Positions 16,295 to 26,317 of a DNA stretch of 64,000 nt are shown piece by piece. Positions within the stretch are counted from its first letter, which is position 1, and every line of letters begins with the position of its first letter. The stretch covers positions 124,001 to 188,000 of the forward strand of contig JALFVN010000028.1 in the NCBI GenBank assembly GCA_022787565.1, in the 5' to 3' direction. The translations under genes were made by a program, and so were the position numbers. The notes under the pieces are model-generated. The model made no database searches, had not been told where the DNA came from, and saw only the letters and a list, made by a program, of their open reading frames with translations. The DNA comes from Clostridiales bacterium (lineage in GTDB: Bacteria; Bacillota; Clostridia; Oscillospirales; Oscillospiraceae).

Positions 16295-18688
16295 CTACTG
16301 TCTCACGGCGCAGACTTCCTTTTTGCTTACGGGGGGAGGCGCAGCAACGCCGGTGCTTTCGTTTTCCCGGGCAAGAGCCACATCCAGCACCTTATCCACA
16401 TGGTCCGTGGGCACAAAATGCAGCCCGCAGCGGACAGTCTGGTCGATCTCTTCCAAATCAGAGGCGTTATCCGCCGGGATGATCACCGTGCGGATGCCGC
16501 TGCGGTAGGCCGCCATGGTCTTTTCCCGCAGTCCGCCGATGGGCAGGACCCGGCCCCGCAGAGTGATCTCTCCGGTCATAGCCACATCGTGCCGTACCGG
16601 CGTGCCGGTCAGGGCGGAGATCAGGGCGATGCACACGGTGATACCGGCGGAGGGGCCGTCCTTGGGCACCGCGCCCTCAGGGAAGTGGATATGTATATCC
16701 TTGTTCTTATAGAAATCCGGGTCAATGCCCAGCTTTTCCGCACGGCTGCGGATATAGGTGACGGCGGCATGGGCCGATTCCTTCATCACATCGCCCAGGT
16801 TGCCGGTAAGCTCCAGCTTGCCGCTGCCTTCCACCACGGAGACCTCTACGTCCAGCACCTCGCCGCCCACAGAGGTATAGGCAAGACCGCGGACCAGACC
16901 CACTTCATCCTGGCTCCGCTGCTCGTCTTTCTTGAACTTCACCGGGCCAAGAACGCTCTCCAGCTTATCGGGTTTCAGGTTCAGGCTTTTGCACTCTTCC
17001 CCGGCGATCATGGCGGCCGCCCTGCGGCAGACCCGGGCGATCTCCCGCTCAAGAAGCCGCACGCCGGACTCTCTGGTATAGCCGGAGATGATGCCGCGCA
17101 GGGCGTCGTCGCTGATCTTCAACTGGTTTGCCCGGAGGCCGTGCTTTTTCCGCTGCTTGGGCAGCAGATGCCGCTTTGCGATCTGGAGCTTTTCTTCGTC
17201 GGTGTAGCTGGACAGCTCAATGACCTCCATGCGGTCCAGAAGCGCTCTGGGAATGGTATCGGTGGTATTTGCCGTGGTGATAAAGAACACATGGGACAGG
17301 TCAAAGGGCAGTTCAAGGAAATTGTCCCGGAAGCTGCCGTTCTGCTCCCCATCCAGGGTCTCCAGCAAAGCGGCGGAAGGGTCGCCCCGGTAGTCGGAGC
17401 CCAGCTTGTCGATCTCGTCCAGAACCATTAAGGGGTTGCAGCTTTTGGCCTGGATGATGCCGCTGATGATGCGGCCGGGCATGGCGCCGATATAGGTTTT
17501 TCTGTGACCCCGAATCTCCGCCTCATCATGTACGCCGCCCAGGGAGATGCGCACCAGCTTGCGGTTGGTGGCTCTGGCGATGCTCATGGCGATGCTGGTC
17601 TTGCCGGTGCCCGGGGGGCCCACAAGGCAGATCAGGCCGCCCTTGATCTCCGGCGAGAGCTTTTTCACTGCCAGATACTCGATGATGCGCTCCTTCACCT
17701 TTTCCAGCCCGAAGTGGTCGTCGTCCAAAATCTTTCTGGCCTTTTTCAGATCCACCGTCTCCTGGGTCATCTGATTCCAGGGAATATCCAGGCACACATC
17801 CAGATAGCCCCGGATCACGGCGGCCTCGGAGGAGCCGAAGGGCTGCTTGGAAAGCCTTGAGACCTCCTTGAGCAGCTTTGCGCGGATCTCCTCGCTGACG
17901 GGGAGAGCGCTGATCTTCTCCCGGTATTCCTCCACGTCGTCCAGCGAGTCCTCGCCCAGCTCCGCCTGGATGATCTTCATCTCTTCCCGCAGATAGTATT
18001 CCCGCTGGCTGCGGTTGACCTGCTCCTGGGTGGCCTCATTCAGTTCCTTTTCGATGGCCAGAATATCCAGCTCGTTGTTGAGAAGCTTATTGAGCAGCAT
18101 GAGCCTTCGGCTGAGATACTGCTCCTCCAGCAGCTTTTGCTTATCCTCCAGACTGAAATGCACATTCTGGGCGATATAGCTGACCACAAAGGAAATGTCA
18201 GGATTGGACAGGATGTTGAGCAGCTGCTCGTTCATCATGTCCGGGTTCATCTGAAGATATTCGTTGAAAAGAGACAGGCAGCTTCTGACCAGCGCCTCCT
18301 TGCGGACGGCGCTGAGCTTCTCCGGCTTGTCGTCCAGGCGGGTCACCCGGGCAGTGTAGTATTTTCCCTCCGTATCCATGCTGAGGGCGCGGGCTTTGAA
18401 CAGTCCCTCCACCATCACCCGGCAGCCGTTGTGAGACTGGCGGAGCTGCTGGCGGACCCGGCACACGGTGCCCACATGGTAAATATCCTTTTCCTCGGGC
18501 ACATCGGTAGCAATATCCTTCTGCGCGGCAAGGAAAATGAGATGGTCTGCCCTGACCGACGCGTCCAGCGCCGCCACAGAGGCGCTGCGCTCCACGTCAA
18601 AGGTCAGAAGCATCCCGGGGAACACGCTCAGCCCCCGCAGCGGGAGCAAGGGCATGATCCTGCTTTCGTTTTCAATAATGTCTGACAT
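16295..18688 (-). CDS. lon: ATP-dependent protease La (Lon)
   Basis: 797 residues in the LonA layout. An N-terminal substrate-binding domain (about 10-200) leads into a coiled-coil linker. The AAA+ module has Walker [14 protein letters not shown] and Walker [12 protein letters not shown]. The C-terminal protease domain carries the catalytic Ser in [11 protein letters not shown] and Lys in [12 protein letters not shown]. It degrades misfolded and regulatory proteins in the cytoplasm. The length is close to E. coli Lon. It lies 38 bases after clpX, in the tig-clpP-clpX-lon-engB protein quality-control block. Confidence 0.97.
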   Translation of the reverse strand: MSDIIENESRIMPLLPLRGLSVFPGMLLTFDVERSASVAALDASVRADHLIFLAAQKDIATDVPEEKDIYHVGTVCRVRQQLRQSHNGCRVMVEGLFKARALSMDTEGKYYTARVTRLDDKPEKLSAVRKEALVRSCLSLFNEYLQMNPDMMNEQLLNILSNPDISFVVSYIAQNVHFSLEDKQKLLEEQYLSRRLMLLNKLLNNELDILAIEKELNEATQEQVNRSQREYYLREEMKIIQAELGEDSLDDVEEYREKISALPVSEEIRAKLLKEVSRLSKQPFGSSEAAVIRGYLDVCLDIPWNQMTQETVDLKKARKILDDDHFGLEKVKERIIEYLAVKKLSPEIKGGLICLVGPPGTGKTSIAMSIARATNRKLVRISLGGVHDEAEIRGHRKTYIGAMPGRIISGIIQAKSCNPLMVLDEIDKLGSDYRGDPSAALLETLDGEQNGSFRDNFLELPFDLSHVFFITTANTTDTIPRALLDRMEVIELSSYTDEEKLQIAKRHLLPKQRKKHGLRANQLKISDDALRGIISGYTRESGVRLLEREIARVCRRAAAMIAGEECKSLNLKPDKLESVLGPVKFKKDEQRSQDEVGLVRGLAYTSVGGEVLDVEVSVVEGSGKLELTGNLGDVMKESAHAAVTYIRSRAEKLGIDPDFYKNKDIHIHFPEGAVPKDGPSAGITVCIALISALTGTPVRHDVAMTGEITLRGRVLPIGGLREKTMAAYRSGIRTVIIPADNASDLEEIDQTVRCGLHFVPTDHVDKVLDVALARENESTGVAAPPPVSKKEVCAVRQ

Positions 18689-18726
18689 ATTTTTTCCTCC
18701 TTTCGGAGTGTTCGCGTTTTTTTCTT

Positions 18727-19977
18727 TTAATCGTTGATATGCTTAACAACAGGGCTTACGCCGTTGTTGATGCTGTCAGCCGTGATGATGACTTTATTGG
18801 CGGTAGTGTCTGAGGGGACCTTATACATGATATCGGTCATCACGCCCTCCATCACACTGCGCAGGCCTCTTGCGCCGATCTTCATCTCGATGGCCTTGTC
18901 AGCGATGGCCTCCAGGGCCTCCTGCTCATATTCCAGCTCCACCCCGTCATAGGACAGCAGGGCCTTGTACTGCTTTGTCATGGCGTTTTTCGGCTCGGTC
19001 AGGATGCGGACCAGATCATCCCGTTTCAGGGATTCCAGAGAGGCCACTACCGGCAGACGGCCAATCAGCTCGGGAATGATGCCGAATTTCAGCAGATCAT
19101 GCTGCTGAACCTGGGCAAGGATCTCTCCCACATCCCGCTCCGCACTGCTGGTAATGTCCGCGCCGAAGCCCATGGTCTTTTTATTGGTGCGCTTTTCGAT
19201 GATCTTATCCAGCCCGTCAAAAGCGCCGCCGCAGATGAACAGGATGTTGGTGGTGTCCACATGGATAAACTCCTGGTGGGGGTGCTTGCGCCCGCCCTGG
19301 GGCGGAACATTGGCCACGGTGCCCTCCAGCAGCTTGAGAAGAGCCTGCTGCACACCCTCGCCGGACACGTCACGGGTGATGGAGGTGTTTTCGCTTTTGC
19401 GGGCAATCTTGTCGATCTCGTCGATATAGATGATGCCCCGCTGGGCACGCTCCACATCAAAATCCGCGGCCTGCAGGAGCTTGAGGATCACGTTTTCCAC
19501 GTCCTCTCCCACATAGCCCGCCTCGGTCAGGGTTGTGGCATCAGCAATGGCAAAGGGGACCTCCAGCATTTTCGCCATGGTCTGGGCAAAAAGGGTCTTG
19601 CCGCTGCCGGTGGGGCCGATCAGGAGGATATTGCTCTTCTGCAGCTCCACATCGTCCTTGCCCGCGTTGAGGATCCGCTTATAATGGTTATACACTGCCA
19701 CGGAGAGCACGATCTTGGCCCTCTCCTGGCCGATCACATAGTCGTCCAGCCTGGCTTTGATCTGCATGGGCTTGGGAAGCTTATCAAACACCAGCGGAAG
19801 ACCGTCATAGCCCTCCACCGGAGCGGAAACGGGGCCGTCGTCGATAATACTGGCGCACATGCGCACGCACTCGTCGCAGATATAGCTGCCGTTGCCGGCG
19901 ATCAGCCGGTCCACCAGGGACTGCGGCTTGCCGCAAAATGAGCATCTTATGCTTCTTCTGTCTTCATTCTTTGCCAT
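18727..19977 (-). CDS. clpX: ClpX, ATPase subunit of the ClpXP protease
   Basis: 416 residues. An N-terminal C4 zinc-binding domain (CSFCGKPQ and ICDEC pairs, residues 12-40) recognises substrates and adaptors. The AAA+ core has Walker [13 protein letters not shown] and Walker [22 protein letters not shown] and a [10 protein letters not shown] sensor-2 segment also match. It unfolds proteins and feeds them to ClpP. ATG 19977 follows GGAG at a proper distance. An in-frame upstream ATG (19989) lacks a site. A 441-bp gap with a structured repeat separates it from clpP, unusual for this pair. Confidence 0.97.
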   Translation of the reverse strand: MAKNEDRRSIRCSFCGKPQSLVDRLIAGNGSYICDECVRMCASIIDDGPVSAPVEGYDGLPLVFDKLPKPMQIKARLDDYVIGQERAKIVLSVAVYNHYKRILNAGKDDVELQKSNILLIGPTGSGKTLFAQTMAKMLEVPFAIADATTLTEAGYVGEDVENVILKLLQAADFDVERAQRGIIYIDEIDKIARKSENTSITRDVSGEGVQQALLKLLEGTVANVPPQGGRKHPHQEFIHVDTTNILFICGGAFDGLDKIIEKRTNKKTMGFGADITSSAERDVGEILAQVQQHDLLKFGIIPELIGRLPVVASLESLKRDDLVRILTEPKNAMTKQYKALLSYDGVELEYEQEALEAIADKAIEMKIGARGLRSVMEGVMTDIMYKVPSDTTANKVIITADSINNGVSPVVKHIND

Positions 19978-20031
19978 CTTGCACTCCATTCAGCGTTAAA
20001 GCTGTAAATCAAAAAATAATACTTAAAACTA

Positions 20032-20397
20032 CAGGGGAACGAATCGTTCCCCTGAGACTGTCAAAAAACTATGCTTCAATTGTCGACAACAGAGCCGCAG
20101 GGGTGCGCGAGGGGGCAAGGCCCCTTGCTCGACTTGCCGCGAAAGCCATTTCCGGGCCTGTTTCACGACGGCCCGCAAATGGCGCGGCTGCGGAAACTGC
20201 GCTTCGCCTTCTTCTGCCGCTGGCAGCGGCGAAGCGCAATTCTCGCGTTGCAATAACCCGCCGCAAAAAAGCTTGATTCTTCAAGCTTTTTGGGCGAAGC
20301 TGCGTTTTGAAGCATTCAAAACGCTCAGCGGAAGAAGCGGTCAAAAAAGTCCAGCAGGGACTTTTTTGGCAAACTGAGGGAACGAATCGTTCCCCTG
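20032..20397. repeat. Hairpin-rich repeat element with imperfect terminal inverted repeats between clpX and clpP
   Basis: This fills most of the 441-bp gap 19978-20418, where no gene is supported. Both ends carry the same palindrome, core GGGAACGAATCGTTCCC (20035-20051 and 20378-20394). The ends align as inverted repeats over about 35 bases, extending into a CTGTCAAAAAA-like and a TTGCCAAAAAA-like arm. Inside are several strong hairpins: GCCATTTCCGGGC with GCCCGCAAATGGC, GCGCTTCGCC with GGCGAAGCGC, AAAAAAGCTTGA with TTCAAGCTTTTT, and AAAAAAGTCC with GGGACTTTTTT. No transposase is present and no clear target duplication was found. It could be a non-autonomous mobile element or a structured RNA. 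Confidence 0.65.
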
Positions 20398-20418
20398 AAG
20401 CAATGCATCTTCCTTCAG

Positions 20419-21000
20419 TCAGCGCTTGTAGATGACCTTGTCGATCAGGCCGTAAGCCTTTGCTTCCTCGGCGGTCATGAAGTGGTCGCGCTCGCAGTCG
20501 CGCTCAATAGTCTCCACGTCCTTGCCGGTGTTTTCGGCCAGAATGGCGTTGAGCTTTTTCTTGATCTTCAGGATCTGCTCGGCCTGGATCTGGATGTCGG
20601 TGCACTGGCCCTGGCTGCCGCCGGAGGGCTGGTGGATCATGATCTCGGCGTTGGGCAGGGCGATGCGTTTGCCCTTTGCGCCGGAGGACAGCAGAAACGC
20701 GCCCATGGAGGCCGCCATGCCGATGCAGATGGTGGACACGTCAGGCTTGATGTACTGCATGGTGTCGTAGATCGCAAGGCCGGAGGTCACGCTGCCGCCG
20801 GGGCTGTTGATATAGAACTGTATGTCTTTGTCGGGATCCTGGGCTTCCAGATAGAGAAGCTGGGCCACAACAAGGCTTGCGGTGGTGTCGTTCACTTCCT
20901 CGCTGAGCATAACGATGCGGTCGTTGAGCAGGCGGGAAAAGATGTCGTAAGAGCGCTCGCCGCGGCTGGTCTGTTCTACAACGTAAGGTACTAAACTCAT
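20419..21000 (-). CDS. clpP: ClpP, proteolytic subunit of ClpXP/ClpCP
   Basis: 193 residues. It forms the barrel-shaped serine peptidase that degrades proteins unfolded by Clp ATPases. The triad is visible: Ser in [19 protein letters not shown], His in [12 protein letters not shown], and Asp in the [18 protein letters not shown] tail. The N-terminal [20 protein letters not shown] is the mature-type start and the length is standard. An AGGAGA-type site lies upstream. It follows tig by 62 bases. Confidence 0.97.
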   Translation of the reverse strand: MSLVPYVVEQTSRGERSYDIFSRLLNDRIVMLSEEVNDTTASLVVAQLLYLEAQDPDKDIQFYINSPGGSVTSGLAIYDTMQYIKPDVSTICIGMAASMGAFLLSSGAKGKRIALPNAEIMIHQPSGGSQGQCTDIQIQAEQILKIKKKLNAILAENTGKDVETIERDCERDHFMTAEEAKAYGLIDKVIYKR

Positions 21001-21061
21001 TGTATTAAACTCTCCTTTAATTTATCAGCATCCAAGAGAGCATATCCGTATCCCGGATAAA

Positions 21062-22372
21062 TTATTCTGCCTTTTCTTCCTCGGGGGCAGCCTCGGTGAT
21101 AACAGCGCTGTCGATAATGAGGTTGGTGGCTTTTTCTTTCTTTCGCTCGCCTGCCAGGAACTCAAGACCGAAGTAGTTCTTCACTTCCTCGGGCTGGGCC
21201 TGGATGCTCTCTGCGACCTTGTTCAGATACTCTTCAACTTCCTCGTCAGAGACTTCGATGTTCTCTGCCTTGATGACCGCCTCGATGAGCAGGTCGTTCT
21301 TCACCTGCACCTGAGCGCCGGGACGGATGCTCACGTTGACGGTGTTCTCGTCCAGACCCATCATCTGCATCAGCTGTGCATAGTCCATATCGCGGCTGTT
21401 CAGGCCGAAGTTTGCCGCGTAGTTGCGAAGGATTTCCTCCACCTTCTCCTGGACCATGACATCGGGGATCTCCACGGTCATGTTCTCGGCAGCCTTGTGC
21501 ATGATCTCGGAACGGACCTTCTCCTCGGCCTCGTCCTGACGGCGCTTCTCCAGATTGGTGCGGATGTCGGCCTTGTACTCGTCCAGGGTGTCAAACTCGG
21601 ACACGTCCTTGGCAAACTCGTCGTCCAGCTCGGGCAGCTCGGAAACGGTGAGAGAATTGAGCTTGACCTTGAATACAACAGCCTTGCCGGCCAGCTCTTC
21701 CACATACTCCTCGGGGAAGGTGATGTCCAGGTCTTTCTCCTCGCCGATCTGCATGCCGACGATCTGCTCCTCAAAGCCGGGAACGAAGGAATTGGAGCCC
21801 AGCTCCAGGTCGTAGCCCTCGGCCTTGCCGCCGTCGAAACGCTCGCCGTTGAGGAAGCCGTCAAAGTCGATGTTGGCGGTGTCGCCCATCTGGGCCTCGC
21901 GCTCCACGCTGACCTTGCGGGCGTTGCGCTTGCGTGCGCTCTCCACCTCGGCGTTCACGTCCTCGTCGCTGACAACAACGCTCTCGCGGCTGGCTTCGAT
22001 GCCCTTATACTGGCCCAGCGTAACCTCGGGGTACAGGGTGACAGTGAAGCTGAACACTGCGGTGCGCTCGTCGGTCACGTTCACATCACTGATAGAGGGA
22101 GCGCCCACGAATCTCAGCTCGGATTCCTTGACGCCCTGCTCAAAGGCCTTGGGGGCCAGCTCGTCCAGCGCGTCCTGATAGAAAACGTCCTTGCCGTACA
22201 TGCCTTCCACTACCGCGCGGGGGGCCTTGCCCTTGCGGAAGCCGGGGATATATATACTTGCCTTGTTCTGCAGGTATGCGCTGTTGACGGCAGCTTCAAA
22301 TTCAGCTGCGTCGGACTCTACCTGAAAAACGGCGGTGTTATTTTCTTGCTTTTCTACATTCTTGACGATCAT
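21062..22372 (-). CDS. tig: Trigger factor, ribosome-associated chaperone
   Basis: 436 residues. The N-terminal ribosome-binding domain contains the signature YIPGFRKGKAPRAVV. The FKBP-type peptidyl-prolyl isomerase domain lies at about 150-245 (GDTANIDFDGFLNGERFDGG, with VPGFEEQIVGM). A long helical C-terminal domain then forms the cradle. It binds nascent chains at the exit tunnel. It heads the tig-clpP-clpX block behind a good promoter (22412-22440) and has a GGAGGAG-type site. Confidence 0.97.
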   Translation of the reverse strand: MIVKNVEKQENNTAVFQVESDAAEFEAAVNSAYLQNKASIYIPGFRKGKAPRAVVEGMYGKDVFYQDALDELAPKAFEQGVKESELRFVGAPSISDVNVTDERTAVFSFTVTLYPEVTLGQYKGIEASRESVVVSDEDVNAEVESARKRNARKVSVEREAQMGDTANIDFDGFLNGERFDGGKAEGYDLELGSNSFVPGFEEQIVGMQIGEEKDLDITFPEEYVEELAGKAVVFKVKLNSLTVSELPELDDEFAKDVSEFDTLDEYKADIRTNLEKRRQDEAEEKVRSEIMHKAAENMTVEIPDVMVQEKVEEILRNYAANFGLNSRDMDYAQLMQMMGLDENTVNVSIRPGAQVQVKNDLLIEAVIKAENIEVSDEEVEEYLNKVAESIQAQPEEVKNYFGLEFLAGERKKEKATNLIIDSAVITEAAPEEEKAE

Positions 22373-22411
22373 TATTTGATCTCCTCCTCTTTATCTGGGT
22401 CGCACTTTGCT

Positions 22412-22440
22412 ATGATAACAGATTCCAACTGTAAAATCAA
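22412..22440 (-). promoter_or_regulatory. Promoter of the tig operon
   Basis: On the minus strand: TTGATT (22440-22435), a 17-bp spacer and TATCAT (22417-22412), about 40 bases ahead of the tig start. Confidence 0.7.
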
Positions 22441-22465
22441 TGACAAATTCATTAACAAGCGTAAA

Positions 22466-23152
22466 TTAAAGCAGCTTTACAGGCGAAAAATCCACGAAAT
22501 CGGCGGAAACCAGCCTGTACTCCGTTCCGCCGCTCCAGCCGTTGAGGGCATAGGCGCAGCCCTTGCCGTGGATATGGCCGTAACAGCAGAGCCGGACGCC
22601 GTGTTTTTTTAAAAGCTCAAGGATCTCCGGGCACTGATATTTCTGATAAATGGGCGGATAATGGAGAAAGACCAGCTTTTCCCGGTCTCCCGCGGCGTTC
22701 AGGGATGTCTCCAGCCGGGAGATCTCCCGGAGCATGATCTTTTTGTCGTGTCCGTCGCCTTTTTCCTCCTCATAAAACCAGCCCCTTGTGCCGCAGAGAG
22801 CGTAGTTTTCATAAGAAAAGCAGTTGTTGAACAGGATATCGATGCTGTCAATGCCGTTTTCCGCGAAAAAGCGCTTGGCCTTGGTGGCGGTGCTCCACCA
22901 GTAGTCGTGGTTGCCCTTCAGGATGATCTTTTTTCCCGGAAGAGAGTGGATAAACAGAAAATCCTCCCGGGTCTGCTCCAGGCCCATGCCCCAGCTCAGA
23001 TCACCGCAGATGACGCAGACGTCGTCCTCATTCAGTTTTGAAAAGCCCTGCCGCAGCTTTTCCGCGTGGTTTTCCCATTTGTCTCCGAAGATATCCATGG
23101 GCTTTTCCGCGCCGAAAGACAGGTGCAGGTCTCCGATGGCGTAAAGTGACAT
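22466..23152 (-). CDS. Metallophosphoesterase family protein
   Basis: 228 residues. The calcineurin-like metal-binding motifs appear in order: AIGDLHLS (D-x-H), VICGDLSWG (G-D), LKGNHDYWW (GNHD), and later FLHYPP and CYGHIHGKG (GHxH). The protein is a soluble dimetal phosphohydrolase. A close family in Firmicutes is annotated only as metallophosphoesterase, so the substrate (nucleotide, protein or other phosphoester) is unknown. It stands alone between the tig promoter and the DUF1540 gene. Confidence 0.87.
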   Translation of the reverse strand: MSLYAIGDLHLSFGAEKPMDIFGDKWENHAEKLRQGFSKLNEDDVCVICGDLSWGMGLEQTREDFLFIHSLPGKKIILKGNHDYWWSTATKAKRFFAENGIDSIDILFNNCFSYENYALCGTRGWFYEEEKGDGHDKKIMLREISRLETSLNAAGDREKLVFLHYPPIYQKYQCPEILELLKKHGVRLCCYGHIHGKGCAYALNGWSGGTEYRLVSADFVDFSPVKLL

Positions 23153-23241
23153 AGTGAATACCGTTCCCAGGAATAAATACTGCCAATAATCAAATACTAA
23201 AAACGCCTTAACTAAGGTAAATTCAATGCGGAGGTATCAGC

Positions 23242-23418
23242 ATGAACGAGAAAAACCGCGGCGACATCATCCCCGGCGTGGGCTGTGACGTCACCAACTG
23301 CAAGTACAACACCATCGACTGCAAATGCAGCGCCAGCCGCATCAGCGTGCAGAACGAGAAGGCCAGCACCAAGGGCGAGACCTACTGCTCCACCTTCTGC
23401 CCCAGAGGCACCTGCTGA
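23242..23418 (+). CDS. DUF1540 small cysteine-rich protein
   Basis: 58 residues, ATG 23242 to TGA 23416-23418, with GGAGG seven bases upstream. The pattern VGCDVTNCKYN, CKCSASRISV and then TYCSTFCPRGTC gives seven cysteines spaced as in DUF1540 domains, small probable metal- or cluster-binding proteins common in Clostridia. Many members are expressed during sporulation, but this copy shows no sigma-factor signature that I can assign. It is flanked by oppositely oriented genes, so it is monocistronic. Confidence 0.85.
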   Translation: MNEKNRGDIIPGVGCDVTNCKYNTIDCKCSASRISVQNEKASTKGETYCSTFCPRGTC

Positions 23419-23447
23419 ACTCATCCGGGCTCTGCCCGGATACATAA

Positions 23448-23810
23448 TTATTGAAACGCGTCCTCGATGTGCCGGATGCTGACTTCCCTGCTCTCCGGCC
23501 CGTTGGGGGCGTAGATTTCTATTACATCGAAGCGGGGCTGCAGTTCCGTCTCGTTCTCCGCAAGCCAGACGGCGGCGGTGGTTCTGATCCGCTCCTGCTT
23601 TGCGGGAGTAACAAACTCCCTTGCCTCAGCGAAAGCGGCGCTTTTTCGCAGCTTCACCTCAACAAAAACGATGAATTTCCGGTTTTTTGCGATAATGTCG
23701 ATCTCGCCCATGCGGCAGGCATAGTTCATGCCGATGATCTTATAGCCCCTGCGGCGCAGGAAGGCGGCAGCCCGCTCCTCGCCCCAGCGCCCGGTCAAAC
23801 GCCTGTCCAT
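23448..23810 (-). CDS. yraN: YraN family (UPF0102) endonuclease-like protein
   Basis: 120 residues. The fold is that of a small restriction-endonuclease-like nuclease. Its active-site pattern is visible: GEERAAAFLRRRGYKII, then MGEIDIIAKNRKFIVFVEVK (E-x-D and E-V-K). The cellular role is unknown, although the gene is very often next to rnhB, as here, where the stop of rnhB overlaps its start by one base. Confidence 0.92.
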   Translation of the reverse strand: MDRRLTGRWGEERAAAFLRRRGYKIIGMNYACRMGEIDIIAKNRKFIVFVEVKLRKSAAFAEAREFVTPAKQERIRTTAAVWLAENETELQPRFDVIEIYAPNGPESREVSIRHIEDAFQ

Positions 23811-24409
23811 CAGTGCATTTTCCTCAAAAAGCTGGGCCGGTGTATAACTGAGGGGCCATGTTCCCGGATGGCCTCATAGTGGGCCTTTGTGCCGTAGCCC
23901 TTGTGCTTTTCAAAGCCGTATTCCGGGTACCGCTCCGCCATTTGCAGCATGTACCGGTCCCTTGTTACCTTGGCCAGCACCGAAGCGGCGGCAATATCGG
24001 CGCATTTTCCGTCCCCGCCCACGATGCAGCGGCTGGGGATCTCAATGCCGGTGCAGCGGTTCCCGTCGATCAGGGCCAGCTCCGGCCTGGGATCAAGCTT
24101 TGCGATAGCCCGGTTCATGGCCAGGAAGGTAGCGCCTAAAATATTGTGCTCCTCGATCTCCTCCACCGTGGCAAAGGCGATGCCATAGCTTACCGCCCGT
24201 TTCAGGATCTCATCGTAAAGGGCTTCCCGCTTTTTCTCCGAAAGCTTTTTGGAGTCGTTCAATCCTTCGATCACGCAGTTTTGGGGCAGCATAACGGCGG
24301 CGGCGCATACCGGCCCTGCCAGGGGGCCGCGCCCTGCCTCGTCCACACCGCACAGGAGCTTTACTCCTCCGGCGTATATCTCGTTTTCCAGCGTCCAGAG
24401 TTCAGTCAT
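23810..24409 (-). CDS. rnhB: Ribonuclease HII
   Basis: 199 residues. It cleaves the RNA strand of RNA-DNA hybrids and single ribonucleotides in DNA. The catalytic motifs are CGVDEAGRGPLAGPV (D-E), ELALIDGNRC (D), and the helix with AAASVLAKVTRDRYM. The ATG at 24409 (MTELWTLENE) is preferred. An earlier in-frame ATG adds 46 residues of low-quality sequence lying inside ylqF. It overlaps ylqF by eight bases, the standard ylqF-rnhB arrangement. Confidence 0.95.
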   Translation of the reverse strand: MTELWTLENEIYAGGVKLLCGVDEAGRGPLAGPVCAAAVMLPQNCVIEGLNDSKKLSEKKREALYDEILKRAVSYGIAFATVEEIEEHNILGATFLAMNRAIAKLDPRPELALIDGNRCTGIEIPSRCIVGGDGKCADIAAASVLAKVTRDRYMLQMAERYPEYGFEKHKGYGTKAHYEAIREHGPSVIHRPSFLRKMH

Positions 24410-25277
24410 CCGGCATCTCCAATGACAGGCGGCCCAATTTCCCCTCGTGGTATTCGCCAAGCAGGGTATTGGCCATGCGCTCGATATCGTACTCGCCCCG
24501 GGATACAAGGAAGCCCCGCTTCTTCGCCGCCTGTTCCAGCAGTTCAAAGCCGTTCATATCGGGATCCGGGTCAAATTTATATCTGTCCTTTATTGCCTGG
24601 GGGTACATCTGCCGCAGGCGGAGCATAAAGTTTGCCGCAAGGGTCTCCTTGTCCAGCACGTCGGCCTTGATGGCGTTGGTGATGGCCAGCATCTCCCCTA
24701 CCTCCTGGCTGTCGAACTTGGGCCAGAGGATTCCCGGCGTGTCCAGCAGGTCAAGACCGGCGTCAATATTGATCCACTGCTTTCCCCGGGTGACGCCGGG
24801 CTTATCCCCGGCGATGGCGGCCTTGCGCCCGGCTACTTTATTGATAAAGGTAGACTTGCCCACATTGGGTATGCCCAGAATCATCACCCGCAGGGGCCGC
24901 CCCACCTGGCCCTTGGCCTCATATTCCCTGATCTTATCCGCCAGCAGGCGGCGCACGGCGGGGGCAAAGCCGCTGACGCCCTTGCCGGTTCTGGCGTCGG
25001 TCTCCAGAATGGCAAGGCCCCGGGCTTCAAAGTATTGCTTCCAGCGGGCGGTCACATTGGGGTCGGCCAGGTCAATGCGGTTGAGGATCACCAGTCGGGG
25101 CTTATCCCCGGCAAGCCTGTCAATATCGGGGTTGCGGCTGGAGCGGGGTATGCGGGCGTCCAGAATCTCGCAGACCGCGTCCACCAGCTTCAGATTCTCC
25201 TCGATCATCCGCTGGGCCTTGGTCATGTGGCCGGGAAACCACTGGATATTCATTTTTTCAAAGCCGTTATTCTCCAT
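24402..25277 (-). CDS. ylqF: Ribosome biogenesis GTPase YlqF/RbgA
   Basis: 291 residues. The circularly permuted GTPase order is evident: G4 (VILNRIDLADPN) comes before G1 (GIPNVGKSTFINKVAGRKAA) and G3 (DTPGILWP). The N-terminal signature IQWFPGHMTKAQRMI is diagnostic. It acts in late 50S assembly. The start is uncertain: ATG 25277 is coupled to the lepB stop (TGATG) and has GGATGG upstream, and ATG 25253 would give the classical MNIQWFPGHM beginning but has no good site. Confidence 0.93.
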   Translation of the reverse strand: MENNGFEKMNIQWFPGHMTKAQRMIEENLKLVDAVCEILDARIPRSSRNPDIDRLAGDKPRLVILNRIDLADPNVTARWKQYFEARGLAILETDARTGKGVSGFAPAVRRLLADKIREYEAKGQVGRPLRVMILGIPNVGKSTFINKVAGRKAAIAGDKPGVTRGKQWINIDAGLDLLDTPGILWPKFDSQEVGEMLAITNAIKADVLDKETLAANFMLRLRQMYPQAIKDRYKFDPDPDMNGFELLEQAAKKRGFLVSRGEYDIERMANTLLGEYHEGKLGRLSLEMPDD

Positions 25278-25852
25278 CAGCTGATCCATCCTAACTCGCT
25301 GGTGGGGTAGATCACGCAGTAGGCCCGGCCAATGATCAGCCGGACGTCCACCATGCCGATGCGCTCATCCCGGCTGTCGGTGGAGGCGTTGCGGTTATCT
25401 CCCATGACGAAAACGCAGTTTTCCGGCACAGTCTGGGGGCCGATAAAATCCAGCTTGTTCCGGGTCAGCTCGCTGATATAGCTCTCTTCAATGGCCTCGC
25501 CGTCCACATAGACGATGCCCTTTTCAAAGTCGATGTTCACCACCTGGCCTTCGGTGGCGATGACACGCTTGACCAGGGCCTTGTCCGGGTCGTACTCGTC
25601 CTTTTTGAAGATGACCACATCGCCCACCTTGGGCTTATAGAACAAATCAGACACCAGCATCTTGTCCCCGTCCCTGAGTGTGGGGTTCATGGAAGAACCG
25701 CTGACATCGATCACCCGGATAAAGAACACGAAAACCACAACACAGATGATCAGCGCGGTGATGATACACTGTATCCAGTCATAGGTCTCCCGCCGGGACT
25801 GCAGCTCGCGGGGGACCTTTTCTTTATTTTTGGAATTTCTCTTTTTGCTCAT
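25277..25852 (-). CDS. lepB: Signal peptidase I
   Basis: 191 residues. A single N-terminal membrane helix (IITALIICVVVFVFFIRVI) places the catalytic domain outside. The Ser nucleophile is in DVSGSSMNPTLRDGD and the general-base Lys in ALVKRVIA. The conserved box MGDNRNASTDSRD is also present. It removes signal peptides from secreted proteins. ATG 25852 follows CAGGAGA by seven bases. The 20-residue upstream extension is not needed. It lies after rplS and before ylqF in a typical Firmicute order. Confidence 0.95.
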   Translation of the reverse strand: MSKKRNSKNKEKVPRELQSRRETYDWIQCIITALIICVVVFVFFIRVIDVSGSSMNPTLRDGDKMLVSDLFYKPKVGDVVIFKKDEYDPDKALVKRVIATEGQVVNIDFEKGIVYVDGEAIEESYISELTRNKLDFIGPQTVPENCVFVMGDNRNASTDSRDERIGMVDVRLIIGRAYCVIYPTSELGWIS

Positions 25853-25933
25853 AATTGTCTCCTGCCAAAAAGATTTCACGGTATTATACACCATATTGTC
25901 CCCTTTGTGCAAGCTTTGCCGCCCGGGGGCAAC

Positions 25934-25964
25934 AAAAAAAGAGACCCTGACGGCCTCTTTTTTT
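25934..25964 (-). terminator. Terminator after rplS
   Basis: AAAAAAAGAGACC and GGCCTCTTTTTTT pair around a short loop. It is T-rich on both strands, 12 bases downstream of the rplS stop and upstream of lepB. Confidence 0.8.
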
Positions 25965-25975
25965 GACGATTGCGC

Positions 25976-26317
25976 TTACAGGCGCTCCTTGACCTTTGCC
26001 TTCTTGCCCACACGGTCGCGCAGGTAGTACAGCTTTGCTCTGCGGACCTTGCCCTTGCGGACGGTGGTAACAGAGACGATGGAGGGAGAATGTACGGGAA
26101 ATACCTTCTCGCAGCCGACGCCGTAGGAGATGCGGCGAACGGTGATGGTCTCGTTGATGCCGCCATGCTTCTTGGCAATGATGGTGCCTTCGAAAGCCTG
26201 GGTGCGCTCACGGTTGCCTTCCTTGACGCGGACCAGGACACGCACGGTGTCGCCCACGTTCATTTCGGGAAGCTCTTCCTTCATGTACTTCTCGCTGAGA
26301 ATTTTGACCAGATCCAT
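25976..26317 (-). CDS. rplS: 50S ribosomal protein L19
   Basis: 113 residues, the standard length. Recognisable segments are [40 protein letters not shown], and [14 protein letters not shown] with the [20 protein letters not shown] tail. L19 sits at the 30S-50S interface. AAAGGAT lies before the ATG. It has its own promoter and a structured leader of about 100 bases (26318-26420). Confidence 0.97.
   Translation of the reverse strand: MDLVKILSEKYMKEELPEMNVGDTVRVLVRVKEGNRERTQAFEGTIIAKKHGGINETITVRRISYGVGCEKVFPVHSPSIVSVTTVRKGKVRRAKLYYLRDRVGKKAKVKERL

Noticed and set aside
23212-23445. 77-codon minus-strand frame over the DUF1540 gene
   Set aside because: The plus strand carries GGAGG, an ATG and a conserved cysteine pattern; the minus frame is Ala/Gly/Val-rich shadow sequence.
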